A stretch of 64,000 nt of DNA, taken from Asterias amurensis (lineage: Eukaryota; Echinodermata; Asteroidea; Forcipulatida; Asteriidae). The translations under genes and the position numbers were made by a program. This document shows positions 1 through 30,718 of the stretch, piece by piece (the stretch's first letter is position 1; each line of letters begins with the position of its first letter). The stretch covers positions 20,790,965 through 20,854,964 of the forward strand of contig NC_092656.1 of NCBI RefSeq assembly GCF_032118995.1, written 5' to 3'. The notes under the pieces were generated by a model. It was given only the letters and a program-made list of their open reading frames with translations, was not told where the DNA came from and did no database searches.

Positions 1-245
1 TCTTAAAGCTGTTGATGGATGGTGGTGGGACGCATGTCTCTCTTCGCCTGAAGGGCCACTGCCTGAAAGACCTTGACTGATGGTGCTGTCACTGCTTCCA
101 AGGGGAGCCTGTTCCAGGTTGGAATGGTGCGGATGAAGAAGGAAAGTTTGAATGAGTCTCGTGATGCCTGGATTGGTAGATAATGAAGTTGGTGTCGAGT
201 TCTGCCTATGGCTGGGTGGAGTTGAACAGAAGGCGGGAAACTAGT
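1..245 (-). mobile_element. LINE fragment, C-terminal tail of reverse-transcriptase ORF
   Basis: Read on the minus strand, this stretch gives an open frame containing SFFIRTIPTWNRLPLEAVTA followed by SVKVFQ and a stop near the left edge. The pattern 'SFFxRTIxxWNxLP...A.SV..F' is the familiar carboxy end of CR1/Jockey-type non-LTR retrotransposon reverse transcriptases. Only the last ~75 residues are present; the frame is lost upstream and no 3' tail is in the window. It lies in the intron upstream of the first visible UNC13 exon, antisense to the gene. The exact clade cannot be told from this piece. Confidence 0.75.
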
Positions 246-287
246 ATTGACGATGTTATGGTATTTCAGACTATTTGTCTGAGCTCA

Positions 288-400
288 TAAAGCCCAGTTC
301 ATACTTCCTTCGGATGTGTATGCGTTTTTTACGTCACAAATTCGCAACGAATCATTCGCATCAGTTGACTTGTGCTGAACTCCTGCGAAAAACATTTATG
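288..400. repeat. Fragment of AAGCCCGGTTCATACTTCCT inverted-repeat element
   Basis: The stretch resembles the left half of the complete element at 43316-43492 (AAGCCCAGTTCATACTTCCT, then a CGTCACAAATTCGCAACGAA core). The second terminal inverted repeat is missing, so this is a decayed or truncated copy. Confidence 0.5.
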
Positions 401-507
401 TTTATTCTTCATTTTCAATTGTATAATTTTTTCTTTTTGTGTAGGCGCCTTGATTGGTTTTCTGGAGAAGTGCGCATTATAAGTTCATATTAATGTTTTT
501 ATTATTA

Positions 508-690
508 TTATAGAGTCCTTCATCATGGTGCTGCCTTTTCGGTATTTACCTATTCAAATCAATGTACCCCAAACCGAGGCTGGAAGGAGAAATAGTCTGG
601 TGCCGTTTGGGTACAATGAATATTAGCATTGATAACTGTTATTGGATATAAGGAACATGATCAAGGCAGCATGATAATTGATTATTATAG
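508..690. mobile_element. Short inverted-repeat element (TATAGA family), copy 1
   Basis: It begins TATAGAGTCCTTCATCATGG and ends in ATGATAATTGATTATTATAG. The interior (CCAAACCGAGGCTGG, ATAGTCTGGTGCCG, GGAACATGATCAAG) matches a second copy at 30538-30718. The better copy at 30538 shows clear terminal inverted repeats. No coding capacity; a non-autonomous DNA element in a UNC13 intron. Confidence 0.55.
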
Positions 691-1865
691 TTTATTTTTC
701 ATATATTTTATAGTTCATGAACCTTCTTAAAAATGTTCAAGAAGGGCAATTTTTTAAATTTTATAATAGTAGCAGGTATTTATGTAGCACCTGTACTTTC
801 ATAATATTTGTTTAACCTTATATAGCTGTCTCATTTGTCACTGGTTTCCACATGTGTCATACCAACATTTGTGCATGCTTTTTATTGATACAATCACCAT
901 ATTCACCACGTTTTCCCGTTCCAACAAGCAGGTTTTATAAAATAATCATTTATCTCCCATTTGACATAAATCTCATTGGTTGTATGTACAGTCCTCTTGC
1001 ACTGATGTCCTAAATTGTTACAGTTTGCCATTTTGTGAGTCAAATTGCATGTTATTAGAGTGGGTCTCACCATGTGCGTGCCGCCTAAAGCACACACACA
1101 ACAGTTCACAGGGTTCAGATACACAAAATGGCAACCAAGGATTATCCAGGGTGCTGACGTCGGTGCCCAATTTCATGCCACTGTTTATTGCACCATGTAA
1201 AGTGCCTGGTTCTACGTATGGGCCCAAAACACAGAATTATGCGGTAAGCTTTGTCATGAAATTGGACCCGGTAAAATAACAAAGTTTGAACATTCCAAAC
1301 ATTTAGTGTTTTACAATTGTACTCTTGTGGTTTTGGAGGTTATCGTTGGTATGGAGTTTTGGACCATTGGAAACATTACCATAATTAGGGGAGATACAAG
1401 ATTAAAAAACTACCCAAGTAAAGTTGTGCAGTGCTTCAAAGTTTTCACTCAATGACAAATTCTTCGCCCCTGAAACTTCTTCACCTTTTGACACTTCATA
1501 TCTTTAGAAGACATCAAAACTTCATAGCATATAATCAATGTTAAGGGTGCTATTTTTGGCAAACAGAGCCAACTTAAAAATTCTTTACATTTTGAGTCTA
1601 TTATAACTGACACTGTTCCCTTAATACATATTGTTGTAAAAACATCACATATTAGGGCTATTCCACTAATGCTTCAAGGGGGGGGGGGGGGCGAGGAGGG
1701 TGAGAAGAAATGAAGTCTTCTGATCCACTCAAGACCAAATGCAAATCAATGTTGTACCTTCTCTCTTTAAATGAACATTTTGAGGTTTTCGGTTCACTCA
1801 TTCATCACCATTACACATCCATCCATGGCCATATTGGAATATTTTTTCCTCCTCACATTCAACAG
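691..1865. other. UNC13 intron sequence, nothing recognised
   Basis: AT-rich sequence with a G12 run near 1681-1692. Short open frames here have no family resemblance and no splice-supported coding structure. No C1-domain exon is visible, so it must lie beyond the left edge. Confidence 0.5.
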
Positions 1866-2106
1866 GGCCCAATCCATAAAACCTGTAAGCACAAAAATTT
1901 GCTAAACATGAAATTTCTTCCTCGATAAAAGCACGATTACCAACCAAATTTCCATGTGATTTTCAGGATTTATTAAACGGCATTTGAGTACCAGTATCAA
2001 GTAATATGCAACAAATGAAAATTTGGTTGGTAATCCTGTTTTATCAAGGAAGAAATTTCATGCTAAGCAAATTTTTGTGCTTTCAGGCTTTATGAAATTG
2101 GGCCCA
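1866..2106. mobile_element. GGCCCAATTTCATA-type inverted-repeat element, copy 1
   Basis: The two halves are inverted repeats: GGCCCAATCCATAAAACCTG with AAATTTGCTAAACATGAAAT on the left is answered by ATTTCATGCTAAGCAAATTT and CTTTATGAAATTGGGCCC on the right. The long arms make it a fold-back element. Related copies are at 5528-5722, 26101-26291 and 52477-53149. It ends about 90 bp before a UNC13 acceptor. Confidence 0.65.
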
Positions 2107-2196
2107 GATCAACCCTGTGCATGGATTTTGTGTTTCTAAATAATTGTTACTGATTGTAGTATTTCTTGCCGGCGTGGCGTTGTTTTTGATTCGTAG

Positions 2197-21516
<19,320 letters not shown>

Positions 21517-22135
21517 AGCCTCGACCCACGGCTCTGCTGGGGAGCCCATTTCATGAGCTGCCATCATTTTAACATAAAGTGCCTCCTTTCCAAGATTAAA
21601 AACAAAAAAAATAATACAGAAGGAAATAACAAACTGAAACCAAATCAATCCTTGATTCAGCTTTTTTTTTCTTTCCCCGTTGGAAAATAAATGTTTATAA
21701 CTGTCGCACTTCAGGGATGTAGTTGAAAAGGCTCCGATTGTAGTAGGCACCAATTGACCGAGACTTGCTCCCAGAATCATCACCGCACATAGAGTATAAT
21801 CCGCAGGATCAAACACAGCTGGCACCAGAGAAGGGGACCAGGGAATGGCACCAGGGAAGGTGACTTTTGTACAGCTACGCAGTATCTTTCCAAACCTTCA
21901 TCAAGGCAGTGTTTTTTGTGTCTCTCCTTCAACGATGTTCGTAGTTGCTACATCTTTTTATCGGTGATTTAATCAAACAAATTTGTCACATAATTATTTG
22001 TTGCATCTTGTTTTCTTTCTACATGTAAGTATTGCTCTATTTTCAAAACCAACCCGCAGTAGTGTTATCTCTGTTGATCAAAGCACTACTTTTATTTTAG
22101 CCACTTAATATTTGTCATAACACAACAGAAATAAG
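21517..22135 (+). other. UNC13: UNC13 3' untranslated region (extent uncertain)
   Basis: Sequence after the TGA has no frame of note. A consensus AATAAA occurs at 21686-21691; further ones at about 23182 and in an AATAAATAAATAAA run near 23494 leave the real polyadenylation site open. Neural genes often have long 3' UTRs. Confidence 0.45.
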
Positions 22136-22139
22136 CCGT

Positions 22140-22390
22140 AATAGACCGATCCATTATATAGCCAGGGGTGGAGCTATACTTGAGATAAACTTGAGGTACA
22201 TCTCTTGTTTGCCAAGAGTTGGGCCTAGAGTCAGCACTTTACTCTTATGGTGGCAACTTGTTTAACTTTTGAATTGGGAATTTTAACATGTCAGAATTTT
22301 GTCGGATTTTGGGGCACAGATAAATCAAGGGTTGTGATTGGTCAGTGCATTTAGGGTGGGGGATAAAGAGCTTAATGGATTGGTCTATTC
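22140..22390. mobile_element. AATAGACCGATCC inverted-repeat element, larger copy
   Basis: AATAGACCGATCCATTATAT on the left and AATGGATTGGTCTATT on the right are inverted repeats, with GGGGTGGAGCTATACTTGAG near the left and GATTGGTCAGTGCATTTAGG near the right. The same ends and GATTGGTCA motif are seen at 51708-51874. Confidence 0.6.
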
Positions 22391-24906
22391 GGTTTTTAGG
22401 AATCTTTACTTGTTTATTGGTAAACATGGAGTGTTGAGTACGTTGCATTATATCATGTATACCTGCATGAGCTTTGCTCCTTTTATATTTGCAGGCAAGT
22501 GTTAACATTTAGAGACATTCAGGTCGCAGTCCAGTGGACAACTCCGTTGAGACCCCCCCCCCCCCCCATGATGATGCCCTGACCACTCAAAAGCCGTGAT
22601 TGTGCAATCCCAAAGTCTGACAAAAAAGTTTTGACATGATTAAAGTCCCATTTCAAAAGAACAAACAAGTTGCCGCCACTTAAAAAAAAAGTGCACTTTG
22701 CCACACTTGTGCGGCCGTTGCTAGGCAGTGGGCGGGGCTTAACGGAGGAGTCTATTCCGAGGACAAAAAGCGTATGAAGTGTTGCCATCAGTAAGTTGAG
22801 CTCGTTGATCTTCAGCAATCTGTTACATCAGTGTTCGATTTTCAAAATCATTCCTCAAATTATTTTCTGAAAATAAGGTTTTTAGAGTGAAGCTACCACA
22901 CTGCGTCTAGGTTTGATGTGAAGCTGCGATCCTATTTATTTCCATATTCTTGTGCAACCTGAAAAGCTGTTTTGTATATTAGTACAGTTGCATGAACTTA
23001 AATTATTCTATTTGCAGATTTGCATAATAATCGTAGGAGAAAATATATAATAATTGTACAAAAAAGAGAAAAAAAGAAAAAATATCCAAAGCGGATGTTA
23101 TCTTCTTTTGCACAAATTTATTGTGATTTCTGTGTTGGATACGTCTTTGTGTTTTTTTTACCAAGTGCAATTTTGATTACAAATAAATGCTTGATTGGCT
23201 TTTAATATGGTGCACTTTATCAGCTGAGAAGCGACAGGTTTGGGTTTTTTTTTCTTCGGTCGTGTTAATCCGCCATCTCTATCTGAACGTTTTTTCTCAA
23301 ATTGTAATCACATTTATATTTGTTACTACGTAACCACAATTAGACAAAATAATTCATTGATTTCTGAAGAAAAAATTACGATAAATAATAAAGGTTTTTT
23401 GATACAAACGTTGCAGTTGATACAAGAAAAAAAAGAGAAAAAACTTTTGATAATAATAGTACTAATTGATAACATTTGTTCATGAAACACAATTAAATAA
23501 ATAAATAAACTTGACTCCCTTGAGTAGACACATACTTTGTTTTTGAATTCACATATCTTTTGTGATACTGTAAAGTTATTGCATTCAATTTAATCTTTAC
23601 CTTTTTATACGTACAATTGTTAATATATGAATAACTAGGAATCATTGTCTACCTATATTTCTAATTGGATACCACACGCATAGTTCCGTGTCATTTGATT
23701 GGTGGAAAATGCGTCATGTGTTCTCTCGTTGCACAACACACTTTTACGCACATATCCTGTTTGCCATTTTGGGAGTGGAAATATTTGAAATCATTTTGCG
23801 GAGGTGCGTTCTTCATCTGCAAGGGGACCATATTTAATATAGGAGTCATATATGGATCATTATAGGATTCTTTGGCTGCGTTATAGGATGCATTGTTTCA
23901 AAACTGATCGTTTCCCTGGAACGCTGGCAAAATGTTTTAACATAGTGGGTGCTGGATGAGTTTCCACCACTGTTAATGTGAAACAAATTTCAAATGACAA
24001 AGATCTTTGAGTGGGTTATATAAAACAAATATTGAAACAAAATTAATAGAAAAACACCAGCAGGAATAATTCTGTTTAAACTCTGCTCACTATAGTCTTG
24101 GCTTCTGGCTCTGGCTTGGGCTTCTTCATTAATTTTGGAAGCCAATGCATCTTGCAATTTGTTTCCAATGTCAAACAGAGCCTGGAGTCGGAGCCTGGTG
24201 CCTAAGTCGAGGTTTAGAAAAGGCCCCATCTAACTAAGAGAATCACTTGTGTCCAAAGACCCTGTAATACTTCCCCTAAAGAGTTCCTCATGAACATAAA
24301 TAATGAGGTCTGAGGGCCTTTTGGGTATATGATGTAATATTTTGTAGCAATAATTTCATGTTCACTCCTTTCTTTGTACAGATCGTTCATATTTGTGTGT
24401 CCCATGTCTTTTGGAAAAGATGCATTTCAGACGTGGTTGGTTAAATTTAAGTTGGGAGTCTGATTTTGTTTCTGGTTTGTTTTGGGGGTTTTTTCCTTCT
24501 TTTTTTCTTACTGTGTTGTCAAGTCACAACATTCTTTCAGATCAAAATAAGTTTGTAAATTTGTATGAAATATGATACAAGAGAAGACAGCCAGGGTTGG
24601 AGGAGGTGTAAAGGATAACTTGCTATTTCAGTCATGGGGACTTTTTTTTATGAACGACAACGCACTTTGGCAAACACAGTGTAAAAAGGATAAAACCGAA
24701 GAAGGATTTTAGTTGCCGGTGTACAATTATTTTAGTTGCACTTAAAGACTTACTAAATTGCATACAAAACTTTAAGAGCTTTCACACAACAACTTCTTCA
24801 TCAGATGCAGAAAAAAAAACCAATTGAGTTAATGAACTCATTGGTTGACTTGCTTGAGTTTGTTGACAATGCTGTGTCTACTTTAACATCTTATAGAGTA
24901 CCGGTA
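22391..24906. other. Intergenic, no gene recognised
   Basis: AT-rich; a C15 run is at about 22553-22567 and GGCGGGGCTTAACGGAGGAG near 22731 resembles an AATAGACCGATCC element end. The minus strand around 24097-24235 (GGGGCCTTTTCTAAACCTCG, GCCCAAGCCAGAGCCAGAAG) resembles the tail next to the SINE head at 60187-60330 and is probably a SINE remnant. No splice-supported exon found on either strand. Confidence 0.5.
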
Positions 24907-25113
24907 TAGACGATGTGACCTCTTCCATCACACAAAAACCATAACATGATTCGCGCGCATACCGCCGGGCAAAACCTTTGTGTTTTGGCAGCCAGCTAGA
25001 AAGTGTACGCAATCTTACTGTGACTGCGCAACTCAGTGCCCGGCGAAACATGACGTAGAGTGTTTTGTCAACAGAGGGCGGTTTGAATGTAAACATAGGT
25101 CACATCGTCTATA
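24907..25113. mobile_element. TATAGACGATGTGACCT inverted-repeat element
   Basis: TATAGACGATGTGACCT at the left end and AGGTCACATCGTCTATA at the right end are perfect 17-bp inverted repeats. The interior is CpG-rich (CGCGCGCATACCGCCGGG, CCCGGCGAAACATGACG) and contains ACAGAGGGCGGTTTGAATGT. About 207 bp, no coding capacity. Confidence 0.85.
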
Positions 25114-26100
25114 ACAAGCCAGATTCATGCTGTGGTTTTATAAATTGAGAAGAGCATTCCCTGGGCTCTTGCTTGCTTAAAGTTGCAGCCATGCTGGTAC
25201 CCTCTAGTACTAAAAAAACTCTTTTTAAGAATAGCTGATAGTTGCACAAGGCTATAAGATTCATTAATTGGCTCTTTACACTGAAAACGTTTTCCCAGAG
25301 CTAGTCGTAAAGTCCAAGAGTGTCCACATTTTCATTTTGGTGGGGAAAAACTAAAGACAAAAAAGCCAACATGAAATGTTTTTGCAAAGTCTTGGCTGTT
25401 TTCTTAGCAAATGGGTCCAGATCGCACCAACCACCATTTACTGCATCAATATTTCATAGATTTGATAAAGTACGGCTAATCTACGCATAACGTAGTGTGC
25501 GTTACGTAATGCTAGATGTATTTGTATGCATAAACCACCAGTTGATTTGCTCTTATTATTGCGTGTTTTTTTTATACTTTGATTGAGAGAAAATGTAAAT
25601 GAGTTGTCAGGATTGTAAAATGAGAAAGTTATAGTTATGTTGTATTATAAATATGCAAAGGTCTGAAGTGGTGTGTGTATTATTATATATAAGGACAATG
25701 CAAAGGTTATTCAGAGTTTAAGAAAAATCATTCTATATTATAGTGTACATTTTTTTCAGAAAATATTTAAATATGACCAAATTATTCAATTTGGTTTTTC
25801 TTTTTCCTTTTCAATTGGTTTAAAGAAGACAAGTCTGGTAACGGACTCTACATCTGCTCACCTGATGTGAAGTAGTGGGTTGTGGTCTTCATGTTTGCCT
25901 ACCGGACCATAACGGCCACCATTATCTCAGATTTGTTGAAAGACTTAAGGGCCAAATGTAAAAATAAAAGTAGTTTCTTCCTTTCATACTAATGCAGACA
26001 CTAGATCTAGAGATGTCCTTCGTACACAATAAAGGTGCTAAAAATGTGTTATTTTACATCAATTCTCTGTATGTCGTTGGTATCAAATGGTGAATTGACC
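25114..26100. other. Intergenic, nothing recognised
   Basis: AT-rich, short open frames only, no repeat family that I could match within the window. Confidence 0.45.
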
Positions 26101-26291
26101 AGGGCCAAATTTCATCGAGCTTGTTTATCACAACATTTAGCTAAGCACATCAAACCTTTGCTTACCAGACATAACAATGTTACCAGCCAAAATGATTTTC
26201 TTCATGTACCATCTTGGACTGGTATTCTGATTATTTTTGCTTAGCACATCTGTTAAGCAGTATTTGCTGCTTAGCAGCTCTATGAAATACA
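26101..26291. mobile_element. GGGCCCAATTTCATA-type inverted-repeat element, copy 3
   Basis: AGGGCCAAATTTCATCGAGC at the left and GCAGCTCTATGAAATACAACCC at the right, with GCTAAGCACAT, TTACCAGACATAAC and GCTTAGCACAT inside, the same module order as at 5528-5722. Ends are degraded. Confidence 0.6.
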
Positions 26292-29182
26292 ACCCAGGTA
26301 GTTGTTAAACTAATTATTAAACAGGCTTTGTTGTCAATTATTGGTAAATTGTCATGATGTTAAATGGCCCTCAAAGTATTTCCGAGAATCATGTGCAATA
26401 CAAATTACCGAACCATCAAAGAAAAGTTGTGAAAGAAAGAATTTAAGTTTTTTTAACAAATTATCAAAGCATAAAAAATTATCAGATATGGCCTTTTCCC
26501 CACCTCATTGTAACGGATGCCTCCGACATCTGATTATGATTGTATCAGTTGTGATTTAAAACCACCATTCCTCTCAGCAAATTTGCTCTATGCTGGCAGA
26601 ATATTATTACCAAATCTATGGGAGTCTTAAATGATTTAAAAACTGTATTTTTATCTTTGAAATCTGACCAATGAGAATGTATAATAATGTAATTACAAAT
26701 CTGCAAATCAAAATGTTTTAAAATATTAAAGTCTAACAAATTGAGGCCTATAATTGACAAGCATCTTTTGAGGATCAAAACTATTCGGTACAATTTTTAT
26801 TTTATTTTGTACAATTAAGTCTTGTACCCTACCTCCTCACCGCCACCACTAAATGATGTTGGTGTTATTATCTGATGTCCATAACTCAGTACTGGTTAGC
26901 TACACTGACTGACGCCAAAACAGTATGTTTCGGATTTTGGTCAGGTGTCAGAAAGTTTCTGGCTTGGTATAACCTTTAATCAGAACAGAGCCTAAAGTTG
27001 TTTAAGTGGAATTTTGTGATTTAGCATTGTTATTTCTATATTTTCACTAAAATAGCACCTTAAAAAGCTTTTTGCATCAGGATAATTTCACATTCCTTTG
27101 GCTGTAAAATCTGTTATGACTTCTATTTTGTTATATTTATTCAGTCAAAAACGCTGTTTAATGTCTCTGTGAAGGAATTTGTTTCTTGCAAAAGATATTG
27201 TTTTTGCAAATTCCAGATGCAAGCCCAACATAAGCCCATGTCCCAATGCGCATAATCAGTGTGCTCCAGGTCCAAGCAACACCCTTTGCTTTTTTGTTTT
27301 TATTTCGCTTTTGACCAATCCCATCCTTAAGCCCGGTTCTTACTTCATGTGAAAGTGAAGCAAGTTTGTTTGCGTCACAATTGGAAAAAGTGTGCAACAT
27401 TCGCTTTGCATTCTCTCTCACAGAAAAACTGTATTGGACTCAAAACTAACGTCATCATTCTTGCAATCAAAATCCTGGTTGCGCCATTTTGGGAGTAAAT
27501 TTTCTGGCGCAATTCTATTGCATTTATTAGGTCATGTGCGTGTGAAATTAGGCTCCTACCATCATTACATGCCATTTGATAACAACGTGGTAGACTGTGT
27601 GCAGACAGTAACAAACTTGTGACGTCACGTCGGTTAAGGCGTCTTTACGCAAAATGCTGTCATTCCTTATTGGGAAGTTTCGCAAGTGTTAGAAAGGTTT
27701 TGATTATTTAAAGCAGTTGTCAATTACTTTCGTTTATAACTATAGTGTATTGTAAAACAAAATCTGTTATGTTCCTCAAATTAGAAACAAAGGTATGTTT
27801 TATTTGAAATTGAACTTTAATTTAGATTTTAGTTTTGTAGCTATAATGCATTGCTGTTAACTCTACACTTGGCAAGGCAATGAAAAAGTAAAGGCTGGCT
27901 GTACTAAAAAGTGGTCAAACTTGGAAACTCATTTTAAACATGTATCTGCCGATACATGATAATGATACAACCTTATACCTTTGCGTACAAAATCAAGATA
28001 CAGTCGAGTTAACATCTGGCATCAATTTGTTAATGTTTATGCATCATATTGTTCAATCACAACATGGCCTGCATGGTCACTCCTATCCCACACTGCAGGC
28101 AGTCTGTCCCACAATTCCTCTCATTTAATGGTTTATTTTTGTTGCTTTGTACATAAGAGTTTTAAGATGAGAAGGAGGTGTCATTTTAAGAAAAATCTAC
28201 ACATATTTGTGATGTTGGTTGGAGCAGGGACAGTATTGTAAAAGTACATTATCAGAATTTATTCAATTTTACCGTATCAGCTCATGGACCCTGCTCAGCA
28301 GAAATTGGTCTAGTTTACAGCATAAATGGATGAGGACCATTCATGAACATGCATTTATGTAGTGTTTACTCCTTTTATGGTTAGCAACATTGTGTACTTA
28401 GCAGCGCTATGAAAACGGTCTCTGCTTTTCTTTGCTAAACGGAAACCACAAACAAGAGAACATGTTGTTGTTTTTGTTAAAATAAAGCCTGCACCTGCAG
28501 TTTTTCCAGCTAATTGAAAAGATCGTAAGAATAACGGCCTCTGACACACACTGCTGTACCTGGTTCTATACAGCAGTTTAAAAAAAAAAAGATGAGCTTA
28601 CCTGTTGCTCAGTGTCTTGCTAAATGTCGAGTCGAAAACAGTATACTCAATGCTATAAATAAAAACAACTCTAACTTGAGAATTTCTCCACATTTTGTAA
28701 ACAGAACTCTTGAGAGAGCGGTTTTACTCTACTCAACAGCATCGAGAAGAGCGTTTTGAATGGCATGTTTTTGAGTCCTAACAAGCTTCAGTTTTTATTC
28801 CATCATTCTCCACACTTAGCCTATGGTACCTATACTTGTATATACACTGTTCACATTCAAATACTCAGTCTTTCTTAAGGAAATTGTTAAAAAAGGGGAC
28901 AAATGGGGGCTTTTAGGGGGGTGCATAATTTAAGAAAGGGGTTGGGACACCCATTGCTGAATCACGTTGGTGTCGGTATGTGTACTCATTTCTAAGCAAT
29001 ATTGTTACTTCACAGCCAAATATGGTTCTACTTCTCTGGTATTTATTGTAATTTGACTGGAGTTGATAACTGAATAAAGAGACAAACCCAGATCAAGCTG
29101 ATGGAAGTCATTCTTGTTTATTTGTAAAAGTAACACATAGAACCTTTGTATTAATGGTTGTTGTACATGTACTCTAGTCTCA
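26292..29182. other. Intergenic, no gene recognised
   Basis: AT-rich sequence. Around 27328-27640 there is a diverged AAGCCCGGTTCTTACTTCAT end like the element at 43316-43492, and around 28290-28420 a decayed GCTTAGCAGCGCTATG-type end. No exon structure found. Confidence 0.45.
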
Positions 29183-30213
29183 TAGCCTTGTGAACTTGGC
29201 CTTGTGAACTTTGCTATTTTTGCCTGAAAAGTGTACAAGGCTATAGCCTTGTGAACTTTGCTATTTTTGCCTGAACAGTGTACAAGGCTATAGCCTTGTG
29301 AACTTTGCAATTTTTGCCTGAAAAGTGTACAAGGCTATAGCCTTGTGAACTTTGCAATTTTTGCCTGAAAAGTGTACAAGGCTATAGCCTTGTGGACTTT
29401 GCAATGTTTGCCTAAAAAGTGTACAAGGCTATAGCCTTGTGAACTTTGCTATTTTTGCCTGAAAAGTGTACAAGGCTATAGCCTTGTGGACTTTGCAATT
29501 TTTGCCTGAAAAGTGTACAAGGCTATAGCCTTGTGAACTTTGCTATTTTTGCCTGAAAAGTGTACAAGGCTATAGCCTTGTGAACTTTGCTATTTTTGCC
29601 TGAAAAGTGTACAAGGCCTTGTGGACTTTGCAATTTTTGCCTGAAAAGTGTACAAGGCTATAGCCTTGTGAACTTTGCAATTTTTGCCTGAAAAGTGTAC
29701 AAGGCTATAGCCTTGTGAACTTTGCATTTTTGCCTGAAAAAGTGTACAAGGCTATAGCCTTGTGAACTTTGCAATTTTTGCCTGAAAAGTGTACAAGGCT
29801 ATAGCCTTGTGAACTTTGCTATTTTTTGCCTGAAAAGTGTACAAGGCTTATAGAACTTTGCTATTTTTGCCTGAAAAGTGTACAAGGCCTTGTGGACTTT
29901 GCAATTTTTGCCTGAAAAAGTGTACAAGGCTATAGCCTTGTGAACTTTGCAATTTTTGCCTGAAAAGTGTACAAGGCTATAGCCTTGTGAACTTTGCTAT
30001 TTTTGCCTGAAAAGTGTACAAGGCTATAGCCTTGTGAACTTTGCAATTTTTGCCTGAAAAAGTGTACAAGGCTATGCCTTGTGAACTTTGCATTTTTGCC
30101 TGAAAAAGTGTACAAGGCTATATATAGCCTTGTGAACTTTGCAATTTTTGCCTGAAAAGTGTACAAGGCTATAGCCTTGTGAACTTTGCATTTTTGCCTG
30201 AAAAAGTGTACAG
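29183..30213. repeat. 47-bp minisatellite, about 22 units
   Basis: Twenty-two occurrences of a unit reading TTGTGAACTTTGCAATTTTT, then GCCTGAAAAGTGTACAAGGC, then TATAGCC. Units differ mostly by CAA/CTA at one position and by 1-bp slippage in the T and A runs; a few are shortened at the TATAG junction (29616, 29887). Adjacent units make the 16-bp palindrome CAAGGCTATAGCCTTG. Decayed half-units (CCTTGCATTTTTGTC, CCTTGCATTTTTATC) continue to about 30320. Minus-strand open frames here are just the repeat read through. Confidence 0.97.
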
Positions 30214-30537
30214 TGTAAATTTGATGAAATCACATGGGGTAAACCTTGCATTTTTGTCAAAAAAGGACCAAAATTTGATAAAATTCACAAGGGGTAAGCC
30301 TTGCATTTTTATCAGAATTTGTCCAAAAATCCCAAAGATTTTCCTAGTAGAAGTACACCTCACCAGAGGACCATTCCTTTGCCCCCTCAACACAAAGTCC
30401 AAGACCTGAAAGCAAACTAGACAAAACTTCAAGACAAAATAAACCGACTCTATATTGACCAACCACAACTTCCTTATTAAGTGTTCCCGTAAACTGGAAC
30501 AACTTTAATGTTATTTCTATACTGAAGATTTTCAATT

Positions 30538-30718
30538 ATAGACCTTTATCACGGTGTGGCCATCTTGATTTTACTCCATTCCAACTCAATGTAACCAAAC
30601 TGAGGCTGGACGAAATAATAGTCTGGTGCCATGTTTGTGCAATGAATTTTAGCATTCATTGCTGTTATGGAAACAGGGAACATGATCAAGATGGTGGCAG
30701 CGTGAAAAGGGTCTATAG
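30538..30718. mobile_element. TATAGACC inverted-repeat element, copy 2
   Basis: TATAGACCTTTATCACGGTG and CATCTTGAT on the left pair with ATCAAGATGG and GCGTGAAAAGGGTCTATA on the right. Interior matches 508-690. About 181 bp, no coding capacity. Confidence 0.8.

Noticed and set aside
23990-24229. 79-codon minus-strand frame with a hydrophobic C-terminus
   Set aside because: The N-terminal part resembles the SINE-adjoining sequence at 60220-60290; no independent evidence for a gene.
29183-30213. CRISPR-like array of regular repeats
   Set aside because: Units are contiguous with no unique spacers, and the window is eukaryotic with spliced genes; it is a minisatellite.
29930-30260. Minus-strand open frames encoding a repetitive peptide (QAKIAKFTR-type)
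   Set aside because: They are the 47-bp minisatellite translated; a 47-bp unit shifts frame every repeat, so there is no stable repeat protein.
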